Source: an uncultured Eubacteriales bacterium
GTDB lineage: Bacteria; Bacillota; Clostridia; Oscillospirales; Acutalibacteraceae
Reading direction: 5' to 3'
Length of the DNA stretch: 64,000 nt
NCBI GenBank assembly: GCA_900314795.1
Contig: OMWP01000004.1
Coordinates: 1-64,000, forward strand
Shown here: in pieces, positions 40,515 to 49,225 of the stretch
How the letters are laid out: each line of letters opens with the position of its first letter
How positions within the stretch are numbered: the first letter of the stretch is position 1
Position numbers and translations under genes: made by a program
Notes under the pieces: model-generated
Seen by the model: the letters and a program-made list of their open reading frames with translations, nothing else
What the model was told of the DNA's origin: nothing
Database searches by the model: none

Positions 40515-41873
40515 ATGCCTCAGGTTCGTACCAATGATGAAAGGATCCAGCAGCTGGCAAACCGCTGTGTTCAGAACGACAATATCGATAAAAGCCTCTA
40601 TTCTCAGTACAACGTCAACATCGGTCTGCGTGACCTCAACGGTCGCGGCGTATTGACCGGTCTGACCGATATCAGCGAGATCCGCCAGAATAAGATCGTG
40701 GACGGCAAGACTGTCCCCACCGACGGCAAGCTCTTTTACCGCGGTGTGAATATCGAAGATATCATCGCAGGCTGTCACCGTGACAAACGCCTCGGCTTTG
40801 AAGAGGTGACCTATCTGCTTTTGTTCGGCAAGCTGCCGACAAAACAGGAGTTGGACGGCTTTATGGAGCTGTTATCCGATTCGCGCGTACTGCCCAAGCA
40901 TTTTGTGCGCGACGTTATCCTCAAAGCGTCCGGAAAAGATATGATGACCGCGTTGGCGAAGGCGGTGCTGACCTTAGCATCCTATGACAACGACGTCATG
41001 AATCTCGAGATCGACAACGTCCTGCGTCAGTGCCTGAAGCTCATCTCGCTGTTCCCGCTGTTGACGATCTATTCTTATCAGGCGTACAATCATTATACCA
41101 ACGGCGAGAGCCTGTTCATCCATAACCCCGAGCGCTGTGAGCATACGGCGGAGATCCTCTTGAGCACCCTGCGCGAGGATCGACAGTTCACCGCATTGGA
41201 GGCAGAGGTGCTGGATATGGCGCTGATGCTCCACGCGGAGCACGGCGGCGGTAACAACTCTACCTTCACCACCTGCGTCGTCACCTCCTCGGGTACCGAT
41301 ACCTATTCCGCGATCGCGGCGGCGCTGTGTTCGCTGAAGGGTCCCAAGCACGGCGGCGCGAATAAGCGCGTGATGGGCATGATGAACGAGATCAAATATC
41401 AGGTCAAGGATTGGACGGATGACGACGAGATCGCCGCTTATCTGAACCGTATCCTTTCGAAGGAAGCGTTCGACCGCAGCGGTCTGATCTACGGTATCGG
41501 TCACGCGGTCTACTCCATCTCCGATCCCCGTGCCCGCGTCTTTAAGGGCTTTGTCGAACAGCTCGCCGAGGAAAAGGGCATGACTGATGAATACGGCTTG
41601 TACAGCCGCATCGAGCGCTTAGCGCCGCTGGTCATTGCGGAGCATCGCAAGATGTACAAGGGCGTATCCGCTAACGTGGACTTCTACTCGGGCTTTGTGT
41701 ACAAGATGCTCGGACTGCCCGAGGAGCTGTATACCCCGATCTTTGCCGTATCGCGTATCGCCGGATGGAGCGCTCACCGTATCGAGGAGCTCTTGAACGT
41801 CAAGAAGATCATCCGACCTGCCTATATGAGTGTTTGTCAGGAGAAGGATTACGTCAATTTAAGCGATAGATAA
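40515..41873 (+). CDS. Citrate synthase
   Basis: Condenses acetyl-CoA and oxaloacetate to citrate, feeding 2-oxoglutarate and glutamate synthesis in an anaerobe with an incomplete cycle. The 452-residue protein has the HAEHGGGNNSTF motif, GPKHGGANKRV, the catalytic-region GIGHAVYSISDPRA and NVDFYSGFVYKMLG with the catalytic Asp. The length and the N-terminal extension match the Clostridia type. AAGGAAGTG precedes the ATG. 2-methylcitrate synthase activity cannot be excluded from sequence. A single-gene transcript with its own promoter and terminator. Confidence 0.92.
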   Translation: MPQVRTNDERIQQLANRCVQNDNIDKSLYSQYNVNIGLRDLNGRGVLTGLTDISEIRQNKIVDGKTVPTDGKLFYRGVNIEDIIAGCHRDKRLGFEEVTYLLLFGKLPTKQELDGFMELLSDSRVLPKHFVRDVILKASGKDMMTALAKAVLTLASYDNDVMNLEIDNVLRQCLKLISLFPLLTIYSYQAYNHYTNGESLFIHNPERCEHTAEILLSTLREDRQFTALEAEVLDMALMLHAEHGGGNNSTFTTCVVTSSGTDTYSAIAAALCSLKGPKHGGANKRVMGMMNEIKYQVKDWTDDDEIAAYLNRILSKEAFDRSGLIYGIGHAVYSISDPRARVFKGFVEQLAEEKGMTDEYGLYSRIERLAPLVIAEHRKMYKGVSANVDFYSGFVYKMLGLPEELYTPIFAVSRIAGWSAHRIEELLNVKKIIRPAYMSVCQEKDYVNLSDR

Positions 41874-41879
41874 ACCGTT

Positions 41880-41906
41880 GAGCCGTGGGAAACCGCGGCT
41901 CTTTTA
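41880..41906 (+). terminator. Citrate synthase terminator
   Basis: GAGCCGTGG/CCGCGGCTC with a GAAA-type loop and TTTT. Confidence 0.85.
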
Positions 41907-41947
41907 CAACGTCAAACTAATGATAGCAGGACGACTTTTAAAAGACT

Positions 41948-42853
41948 ATGCAAAACTTATTAAAACGAAAATGGGTCGCGATGCTCGCGGCGGTGTTGTG
42001 CACCGTGTTGTGGGGCTCGGCGTACCCTGTGATCAAATACGGATATCAGGTGCTTGATATCACCTCGGTCGCGGACAAGCTGATGTTCGCGGGTGTGCGT
42101 TTTGTGCTGGCGGGACTGATGGTGTTTGTCTTTACCCGGTGCAAGCATCGGCGCATGCCCACCGTTCCGCGGGATCGTATCGGCGGCGTGTTGCTTTACG
42201 GCTTCTTGCAGACGGGCTTGATGTACATCCTCAACTACATCGGCGTCGCTAACACCACGGCGACCAAGACCTCGATCATCACAGCGGCATCGGCATTCTT
42301 TGCCGTATTATTCGCGCCGCTGTTCTTCAAGGAGGAACGGCTCACGGCGTGGAAGATCGTCGGCGTGCTGATCGGCATGACGGGGATCTTTCTCGTGAAC
42401 AACACCGCGCTGGACGGCTTCTCGTTCATGGGAGAGGGACTGGTGCTGATCTCCATGCTGCTCAACACGGCAGGCTCCTTTGTCGGCAAGCGTGTGTCCA
42501 AGGGTATCGTCTATGAGAGCACCGCCTATCAGCTCGGCTTCGGCGGACTGGTGATCCTCGCGATCGCCCTGATCATGGGCGGACGTTTTCCGCTGACATG
42601 GCAGAGTGTCGGGATCGTGCTGTTCCTCGCCTTTGTCTCTGCGGCGGCATTCACCCTGTGGACGGCACTGCTCGTCCTGCATGAAGCGGGTCAGATCCTG
42701 GTGTTCAATATGCTGATCCCTGTCACGGGCGCGTTGTGGTCGTATGTGATCCTCGGCGAGGATCGGATCTTTGAGCCGCTGTATATCGTTAGCATCGTCC
42801 TCACCGCGGTGGGTATCGTGCTGGTGAACCGACCGACAAAATCAAAAGAATAA
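41948..42853 (+). CDS. DMT (EamA) family transporter
   Basis: A 301-residue protein with ten hydrophobic helices in two EamA repeats, seen as WGSAYPVIKYG at the start of the first and LWTALLVLHEAGQILVFNMLIPVTGALWSYVILGE in the second. Such proteins export metabolites or drugs. There is no strong ribosome site: AGGACGA is far upstream, so translation may be weak. A terminator closes the gene. The substrate is unknown. Confidence 0.85.
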   Translation: MQNLLKRKWVAMLAAVLCTVLWGSAYPVIKYGYQVLDITSVADKLMFAGVRFVLAGLMVFVFTRCKHRRMPTVPRDRIGGVLLYGFLQTGLMYILNYIGVANTTATKTSIITAASAFFAVLFAPLFFKEERLTAWKIVGVLIGMTGIFLVNNTALDGFSFMGEGLVLISMLLNTAGSFVGKRVSKGIVYESTAYQLGFGGLVILAIALIMGGRFPLTWQSVGIVLFLAFVSAAAFTLWTALLVLHEAGQILVFNMLIPVTGALWSYVILGEDRIFEPLYIVSIVLTAVGIVLVNRPTKSKE

Positions 42854-42857
42854 CAGG

Positions 42858-42897
42858 ACGGAGGAGAACATATTATTGTTTTCCTCCGTTTCTTTTT
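42858..42897 (+). terminator. Terminator of the DMT transporter gene
   Basis: ACGGAGGA/TCCTCCGT with a 16-base loop and TTCTTTTT. Confidence 0.82.
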
Positions 42898-42946
42898 ATA
42901 TTCAGATAAAAGTCGTGCAAAAAACAGAAAAAACCCTTTACTTCCC

Positions 42947-42974
42947 TTGACTTTACTGGTATTATAGTGATAAT
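42947..42974 (+). promoter_or_regulatory. Pyruvate kinase promoter
   Basis: TTGACT, 16-base spacer, GATAAT, about 35 bases before the start codon. Confidence 0.6.
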
Positions 42975-43009
42975 GAATAACTATTATCAACATAACTGGG
43001 GGGTTTATC

Positions 43010-44443
43010 ATGAGAATGACCAAGATTGTGTGCACCATCGGCCCTGCATGCGATAATGTCGATACTTTGTTGAAGATGATCGACGCGGGCATGAATGTCG
43101 CGCGCTTCAATATGTCGCACGGCGAGTATGGCGAGATGGAAAAGCGCTTCAACACCGTGAAGAAGGCGATTGCGAAAAGCGGACAGACGGTTGCGCTCCT
43201 GCTCGACACCAAGGGTCCCGAGATCCGTGTCGGTACCTTCGAGGACGGCGCTGTGAATCTGGAAGAGGGTCAGGAATATCGCCTGTATGCGACTGAAGGT
43301 CACGGCGACAGCGAGGGCGTTTCGCTCTCGTACCCGAAGCTGATCGATACCTTCCGCCGCGACAACACCAGTATCGGCAGAGTGATCCTGTTCGACGACG
43401 GCAAGATCTCCGCGCGTGTCGAGGCGGTCGAGGAGGATTGCATCGTGACGCGTATCCTCACCGGCGGCAGATTGTCGAACCGCAAGAGCATCAATATCCC
43501 CGGTTATTCGATCAATATGCCGTATATCAGCCAGAAGGATCGTGCCGATATCGAGTTCGGTCTGAAGATGGGCGTGAATGTGATCGCGGCTTCCTTTGTC
43601 CGTTCCGCAGATGACGTCATCAAGCTGCGCGACTATATCGACAGCCTCGGCTATGAGGATGTCGAGATCATTTCTAAGATCGAGAACCAGAGCGGTGTGG
43701 ATGATATTGATCGCATCATCGACGTCAGTAACGGCGTGATGGTAGCACGCGGCGATATGGGCGTGGAGATTCCGTTCATCAAACTGCCCGAGATCCAGAA
43801 GATGATTATCCGCAAGTGTGTGCTTGCCGGTAAATATGTCATCACCGCGACCCAGATGCTCGACAGCATGACGACAAATGTCCGTCCTACCCGTGCCGAG
43901 ATCTCCGACGTAGCCAACGCGGTATATGACGGCACCTCTGCCGTGATGCTCTCCGGCGAGAGCGCGGCGGGTATGTACCCCGTCGAGTCGGTCGAGGCGC
44001 TCAACGATATCTGTACCGAGGCGGAAAAGCACGAGGATCTGATGCTGCTGCGCGGCGCATCCGCGACGCATACCGATATGTCCGCCTTCCGTGAGAATAT
44101 CTGCGAGGCGGCTAAGACCGTTGCCGAGAATATCGGCGCCAAGGCGATCATCGCCGAGAGCAAGACCGGCGCTGTCGCGCGCGCGATGGCTCGCTGCCGT
44201 CCGCGCTGTCCGATCATCGCGGTCGTGACAGGCGAGCAGGTGTGCCGCAAGCTGTGCATGAGCTGGGGTGTTGTGCCGGTACTGGGCAAGGAGAAAAAGA
44301 CCTCCGACGAGATCACCCTGCAGGCGCTCGAAAAGGCGCTGCATACCGGTATCGTAGAAAAGGGCGATACCGTCGTGATCATCAGCTCTAACAAGACTGT
44401 CCCGACCTCCGGTACCGATACATTGAACATCCGTATCGTCTGA
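43010..44443 (+). CDS. pyk: Pyruvate kinase
   Basis: Last glycolytic step, PEP plus ADP to pyruvate plus ATP. The 477-residue protein has TKIVCTIGPA at the start, RFNMSHGEY, LLDTKGPEIRVG, the catalytic Lys in ISKIENQSGVDDI, the metal-binding VARGDMGVEI, and MTTNVRPTRAEISDVANAVYDG. It ends after the regulatory domain and lacks the extra PEP-utilising domain found in many Bacilli. GGGGGGT precedes the ATG. Confidence 0.97.
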   Translation: MRMTKIVCTIGPACDNVDTLLKMIDAGMNVARFNMSHGEYGEMEKRFNTVKKAIAKSGQTVALLLDTKGPEIRVGTFEDGAVNLEEGQEYRLYATEGHGDSEGVSLSYPKLIDTFRRDNTSIGRVILFDDGKISARVEAVEEDCIVTRILTGGRLSNRKSINIPGYSINMPYISQKDRADIEFGLKMGVNVIAASFVRSADDVIKLRDYIDSLGYEDVEIISKIENQSGVDDIDRIIDVSNGVMVARGDMGVEIPFIKLPEIQKMIIRKCVLAGKYVITATQMLDSMTTNVRPTRAEISDVANAVYDGTSAVMLSGESAAGMYPVESVEALNDICTEAEKHEDLMLLRGASATHTDMSAFRENICEAAKTVAENIGAKAIIAESKTGAVARAMARCRPRCPIIAVVTGEQVCRKLCMSWGVVPVLGKEKKTSDEITLQALEKALHTGIVEKGDTVVIISSNKTVPTSGTDTLNIRIV

Positions 44444-44516
44444 TCTGTCAACAAATACAAAAAGCGCGGGACACCGGAAATCAGTGTCTCGCTGACTTTA
44501 TACAAGGATGATGAAG

Positions 44517-46238
44517 ATGAAAAAACTGATTGCAGCATTATTGAGCGTATTACTGATCCTGAGTGTGATGACGTCGACCGCGGTTGTTGCACAGGAAGTG
44601 CCCGGCGCGGAACAGGTCATCGATATCGACGCGCTCGACGCCGATACCGCGCCCGACACAGAGAGCTATACCATTGTGGATGACGGCGAGGCCCTGCTCG
44701 AGGTGGTGCACGTCAAAGAGTCGGGCGTCACCGCGGCGCTCAACGACAGCGCGACAAACGGTTACTACACCGCCGACTTCATGTTGCCCGAGACCAGCTA
44801 CCATGTGTATCTGACCGGCTTGACGCAGAATAATGTCGACGAGATCCGTCAGGCGATCATTGAAAGCTATTCCGAGGGTGCGGATTTTGAGCTAAAAAAC
44901 CTCGGCTTTGTGGACGCGGAAAAAACCTGGGATAATGACGGCGACGAAAACATGTGCTGGGCAGCGTCGACCTCTAACCTTTTGACCTACACGGGTTGGG
45001 CGGCTCAGGCGGGCTTTGACAGCGCCGACGATCTGTTTGAGGCGTTCATCAGCAACTTTGACGACGCGGGCAGCAATGTTGAATACGCGACCGGATGGTT
45101 CCTCAACGGCGTTGCGGCGCCTCAAGGCGCACAGCCGACCGCGGGCAGCGGCGGATATCTGCCGCAGTATACCTTTTCCGATGTAACAGAAAAATTTGAC
45201 CTTTCTCAAAACTGTGCCACGCAGCTGGCGGCGGTTTATGACAGACTGCAAAACGGCTACGGCGTATCGCTGAGCGTCAATATCTATAATGACGCGGGGC
45301 TTGAAGGCAGTCACGCGATCACCCTGTGGGGTTTTGTGACCGATACCCGTTATCCGAAAACATCTGAAAAGTTCTACAAAAGTTTACTGACTACCGATTC
45401 CGATTCGGATAAGTTTTTTGTAAGGGACGGCATGGATCGGCGCGAAGCGGACGATGTGATGAGCTTGTACGCGCTCGAACCCGTGGAGCAGGAGGGGGTC
45501 GATACCTATCAGTTCCACATTTCCGATCAACAGATCGCCCGAATCACAGAGGCAACTACGGTGGTACCGTTCAGCGAGAACGTCCCTCATGAAACCTCTG
45601 ACGAAGCAAAGATGGATCCGAAAAACTATCCCGACATCGTGCTCGATCCCTTTGCTCTGACAAACGATGCGGACAGCGAGGATACCCTCACAGTGTTTGC
45701 GCCCGATACGACGATCTATTATCAGCCGTATATGATGAATTTTGCCAACGCGGACTATGTCGGAAAGCTCGCCCTACAGGTCATGGTCAAAGACTCACAG
45801 GGTAATACGGTGTTTTCAAAGAATTATTTTTATAATCAAAATGTGACGATATCGCCTTCTCATGGCATGGCATTCGGCGCAGAGAGTATCGATGCAGCGC
45901 TGCCTGTCGGCGACTATACGATCACCGCTTCTTTTAATATGGATCACGCTACAGAAGAGGCGTATTATTATAATAATACACGGAGCATCGCCTTCAAGGT
46001 CAGGGAGCAATACCTGCTCGGCGACGCCGACGGTGACGGAGAAGTTGCCACTCTCGACGCGACGAGGATGCAGCGTGTTCTGGCAAGACTGGATAAAGAC
46101 GAGGACGGCAAAATCTCCCTGAGAGGCGACGTCAACGAAAACGGGACGCTTGATTTGATGGATGTCACGTTTTTACAGCGTTATTTTGCTCGCATGACGG
46201 TTCTGTATCCGATCGGGGAATCCCGTTTTTATGATTGA
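44517..46238 (+). CDS. IdeS/Mac-like cysteine peptidase with C-terminal dockerin
   Basis: A secreted protein of 573 residues. A signal peptide is followed by a papain-like domain (about 120-325) that resembles the IdeS/Mac-1 (C66) family: nucleophile Cys147 in NMCWAASTSNLL, His266 in GSHAITLWGF, and Asp294/296 in TTDSDSD. A beta-rich domain (about 390-495) then a type I dockerin (about 500-560) follow. The dockerin has two calcium loops, DADGDGEVATLDATRMQRVL and DVNENGTLDLMDVTFLQRYF. A dockerin implies docking to a cohesin on the cell surface. AAGGA lies eight bases before the ATG at 44517; earlier ATGs at 44508 and 44511 overlap that site. Substrate is unknown, and immunoglobulin cleavage should not be assumed. 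Confidence 0.8.
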   Translation: MKKLIAALLSVLLILSVMTSTAVVAQEVPGAEQVIDIDALDADTAPDTESYTIVDDGEALLEVVHVKESGVTAALNDSATNGYYTADFMLPETSYHVYLTGLTQNNVDEIRQAIIESYSEGADFELKNLGFVDAEKTWDNDGDENMCWAASTSNLLTYTGWAAQAGFDSADDLFEAFISNFDDAGSNVEYATGWFLNGVAAPQGAQPTAGSGGYLPQYTFSDVTEKFDLSQNCATQLAAVYDRLQNGYGVSLSVNIYNDAGLEGSHAITLWGFVTDTRYPKTSEKFYKSLLTTDSDSDKFFVRDGMDRREADDVMSLYALEPVEQEGVDTYQFHISDQQIARITEATTVVPFSENVPHETSDEAKMDPKNYPDIVLDPFALTNDADSEDTLTVFAPDTTIYYQPYMMNFANADYVGKLALQVMVKDSQGNTVFSKNYFYNQNVTISPSHGMAFGAESIDAALPVGDYTITASFNMDHATEEAYYYNNTRSIAFKVREQYLLGDADGDGEVATLDATRMQRVLARLDKDEDGKISLRGDVNENGTLDLMDVTFLQRYFARMTVLYPIGESRFYD

Positions 46239-46262
46239 TATCCGCTGAGATCAACCGCAGAA

Positions 46263-46292
46263 AGGGCGCTTCGTATGAGGCGCCCTGTTTGA
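46263..46292 (+). terminator. Terminator of the dockerin peptidase gene
   Basis: AGGGCGC/GCGCCCT with a ten-base loop followed by GTTTG; the T-run is short. Confidence 0.6.
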
Positions 46293-46339
46293 TGAAAAAC
46301 AATTAAGCAGAATATGTTCAAATGAGGATCAAATAGAAA

Positions 46340-46900
46340 ATGGATTTTACATACACTTTGATCAAATCAAAAAGAAAGACGATCTCACTCGAGGTGCGGG
46401 GAGACGAGCTGATCGTTCGCGCGCCGAACCGGACGACAAAGCGCGAGGCGGATGAATTCGTCCAAAAGCACGAGGCGTGGATCATCAAAAAGCGTGAGCA
46501 GATCGCCGCGCGCAAGGCAATGGAGCAAGCTGTGCCGCGGCTCAGTGAAGAGGAACTGCGTGTGCTTTCGCAGATGGCGAAAAAAGTCATACCCGAGCGC
46601 GTCGCGTATTATGCACAGCGCATGGGTGCAAGCTACGGCAGGATCACCCTTCGGTGCCAAAAAACCCGCTGGGGCAGCTGTTCGGCAAAGAAGAATCTGA
46701 ACTTCAACATCCTGTTGATGCTCACCCCGCCCGAGGTACTCGACAGTGTGGTGGTGCACGAGCTGTGTCATCTGTTCGAGATGAACCACAGCGCACGGTT
46801 TTATGAGCGGGTGTACGCCGTGTACCCGGAGTATGACCGCTGGAACGGATGGCTCAAGAAAAACGGCGATCTGATCATGGCACGGGCAGGATATAGATAA
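46340..46900 (+). CDS. YgjP-like zinc metallopeptidase-fold protein
   Basis: A 186-residue protein of the YgjP/DUF45 family. The zinc motif HELCHLFEMNH (HExxH with a third His downstream) is in VVHELCHLFEMNHSARFYERV, and RWGSCSAKKNLNFN is the other family hallmark. One relative has been described as a UTP pyrophosphatase, while the fold is that of gluzincin peptidases such as SprT, so the reaction remains open. It faces the fibronectin-repeat gene across a shared terminator. Confidence 0.85.
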   Translation: MDFTYTLIKSKRKTISLEVRGDELIVRAPNRTTKREADEFVQKHEAWIIKKREQIAARKAMEQAVPRLSEEELRVLSQMAKKVIPERVAYYAQRMGASYGRITLRCQKTRWGSCSAKKNLNFNILLMLTPPEVLDSVVVHELCHLFEMNHSARFYERVYAVYPEYDRWNGWLKKNGDLIMARAGYR

Positions 46901-46903
46901 AAG

Positions 46904-46940
46904 AAAAGCACTTCCGAAATCGATCGGAAGTGCTTTTTAT
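46904..46940. terminator. Bidirectional terminator
   Basis: AAAAGCACTTCCGA/TCGGAAGTGCTTTT, a 14-base perfect stem with T-runs on both strands between two converging genes. Confidence 0.9.
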
Positions 46941-46948
46941 CGTCATGA

Positions 46949-49072
46949 TTATTTATGATAGGTGATGGTAAAGCCGTCGGTGTAGAACCAGCTCAGATGA
47001 TTATTATTCGCGTCCATCGCGCGGATGGTGTAGGTGTAAGACGAGCCGTCCGCGACGTCGGTGTCGACAAAGGAGGTGCCGGTGGAATCGGTGAGCTTCG
47101 TCCAGCCGTTCCTGCCCTTGTAGTAGACGCGGTATCTGGAAGCACCCGCAACGGTGTTCCATTTGATCGATACGCCGCTCGAGGTGTTTGAAAGTGTCAG
47201 CTTAGGCGCCGCGACATATTTGACGCTCTTGCCGGGGCGGAAATCGCTGGTATAGGCGGAGCCGTCCTCCGTGATACAGCGCACGGTGTAGGTGAAGGTA
47301 TGATTGGAGCTGACATCCTTGTCGATGTAAGAGGTGTCCGCCGTATCGACCATCCTTGTCCAGCCTTTGGAGCCGTAATAGAAGATGCGATATTTCTTTG
47401 CGCCGCCTACCTTATCCCAGCTGATCTTGACGCCGTCAGCCTCATTGGATACGCTGAACTGAGGCGCGCGGATGAACTGGATGCGGAAGCCGTCTGTATA
47501 GTACCAGCTCAGGTGGTTATTGTTTGCATCCATCGCGCGGATGGTGTAGGTGTAGTTGGTGCCGGAGGCAACGTCGTCGTCGAGCACAGAGGTGCCGGAG
47601 GTATCGGCGAGCTTTGTCCAGCCGTTGCTTCCTTTGTAATAGACGCGATATTTGGAAGCGCCGGCTATGACGTTCCACTTGATCCGAACGCCGTCCTCTT
47701 CATTAGAGAGGGTCAGCTGCGGTGCGGCATAATATTTGATGCTCTTGCCGGGGCGATAGTCGCTGGTGAAGGCGGTGCCGTCCTCATTGATACAGCGCAC
47801 GGTGTAGGTGTAGGTATGGTTGGAGCTGACGTCGGTATCAATGAAGGCATTGTTGGTGGTTTCGGCGAGCTTTGTCCAGCCGCGGCTGCCGTAGTAGTAC
47901 ACACGGTATTTAACGGCGCCCTCGACCGGATCCCATTTGATCTGCACGCCGTTTGCCGCGTTAGACAGGCTGAAGTCGGGCGCGGACAGATAGGTGATGG
48001 AAAAACCATCCTGATAGAACCAGCTCAGGTGGTTGTCGTTTTGATCCATCGCGCGGATGGTGTAGGTATAGCGTGTACCGGAGACGACATCTTCGTCGAT
48101 TACCGAAGTGCCCTTGGTATCGACCAGCTTCGTCCAGCCGTTGGTCCCGCGGTAGTAGACGCGGTATGACGACGCCTGAGGGACCGCGTCCCAATCGATC
48201 TTCACGCCGTCCTCTACGCTGCTCAACCGCAGGATAGGAGCGGTGTAATAGATCGCGGATTCGCCGTCACGGTCATAATCGCTGATAAAGCGGGAACCAT
48301 CCTGCGACATACAGCGCACCGTGTAGGTATAGCGCTTGCCGGAAACAACATCGGGATCGATATAGGAGGTCTCGGTGGTTTCCTTGATCCTGACCCAGCC
48401 CGCGCTCTCTGATTTGACATATACGCGATAAAGCTTTGCTCCCGGAACGGGATCCCATGAGATCCTCATGCCGCCGGAAAAGGTAGCAACCTTCGGCTGG
48501 GGTGTTTCCAGCTCGGCTTCGGTGAGGTTCTCGACATAGCTGAAGCGGGGGTCCTGTAGGGTATAGTTGCCGTCGATGACAACATTCTCGTTGATATCGT
48601 TGACATTTCTGACCTTGGCGGTAAGATTGTAGGAGCCCGCCTTTTCAACGCAGAAGATCAGCTTCATGATCTCTTTTTCCGTACGGAACGAATAGCCGTT
48701 CACATTGACAAAGTTCAGGACATAGCCGGTCAGCCCGAAGGTGTTGCTTTTGTCAAAGCGTTTTACAACGGAATTCTCCGCAGTCGTGGGTGCGATCCGC
48801 GCGAGATGGGTGTCGATCTCGCTCTCGCTGTAGCCGCTGAACGCCGAGAAGTCGACCGGCAGCTCGACCTGAGCCGTCGTGATGTTGTCGCCCGTACTGC
48901 GGAATGAGATGCTGTATTCGATGAAATCTCCTACCTTGGCGGTATAGGTTTTGTTGCCTACCGTGATCGTGGCGACATTATCCTCGGCAGAAACGCCGAC
49001 ACAGCCGACCCCGCAGACCGTAAGGATGAGAGCAAGCGCCAGAATGATGCTGACGATTCTTCTTTTCATCAT
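46949..49072 (-). CDS. Secreted protein with six fibronectin-III-like repeats
   Basis: A 707-residue exported protein. A signal peptide is followed by a beta-rich N-terminal domain (about 32-165; cohesin-like spacing but no firm match). Six repeats of about 86 residues follow, each with the core KYRVYYxGSxGWTKLxDT and YTYTIR or YTYTVRC. The repeats alternate between two types: A ends CINEDGTAFTSDYRPGKS, B ends AMDANNNHLSWYYTDGF. The DNA period of an A-B pair is exactly 516 bases, showing amplification of two-domain units. The same repeat type occurs in the C39-like protein at 50898-54413. It is likely a wall or scaffold protein that binds sugars or partners. Confidence 0.78.
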   Translation of the reverse strand: MMKRRIVSIILALALILTVCGVGCVGVSAEDNVATITVGNKTYTAKVGDFIEYSISFRSTGDNITTAQVELPVDFSAFSGYSESEIDTHLARIAPTTAENSVVKRFDKSNTFGLTGYVLNFVNVNGYSFRTEKEIMKLIFCVEKAGSYNLTAKVRNVNDINENVVIDGNYTLQDPRFSYVENLTEAELETPQPKVATFSGGMRISWDPVPGAKLYRVYVKSESAGWVRIKETTETSYIDPDVVSGKRYTYTVRCMSQDGSRFISDYDRDGESAIYYTAPILRLSSVEDGVKIDWDAVPQASSYRVYYRGTNGWTKLVDTKGTSVIDEDVVSGTRYTYTIRAMDQNDNHLSWFYQDGFSITYLSAPDFSLSNAANGVQIKWDPVEGAVKYRVYYYGSRGWTKLAETTNNAFIDTDVSSNHTYTYTVRCINEDGTAFTSDYRPGKSIKYYAAPQLTLSNEEDGVRIKWNVIAGASKYRVYYKGSNGWTKLADTSGTSVLDDDVASGTNYTYTIRAMDANNNHLSWYYTDGFRIQFIRAPQFSVSNEADGVKISWDKVGGAKKYRIFYYGSKGWTRMVDTADTSYIDKDVSSNHTFTYTVRCITEDGSAYTSDFRPGKSVKYVAAPKLTLSNTSSGVSIKWNTVAGASRYRVYYKGRNGWTKLTDSTGTSFVDTDVADGSSYTYTIRAMDANNNHLSWFYTDGFTITYHK

Positions 49073-49162
49073 ATTCCTCCTATCCTGATCAATTTCAATA
49101 TAATTGTATTATATACTATCAAAATACCAAATACAAGATGATTCTTTTAACATTTTATGAAT

Positions 49163-49196
49163 AAGGCACGACCGCCGCGGCGATCATGCCTTTGAT
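49163..49196 (-). repeat. Hairpin upstream of the repeat protein, downstream of nothing on its strand
   Basis: AAGGCACGACCG pairs with CGATCATGCCTT with wobble pairs (49163-49192). On the minus strand it follows the YARHG lipoprotein gene by about 30 bases and is followed by TTATTCATAAAA, so it may act as a weak terminator for that gene. Confidence 0.45.
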
Positions 49197-49225
49197 TCGT
49201 TATGGCGAGCGGCTGAGATGTGCTC

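Noticed and set aside
44460-44495. Hairpin after pyk as a strong terminator
   Set aside because: The stem AGCGCGGGACAC/GTGTCTCGCT is plausible but no T-run follows, so I did not list it as a terminator.
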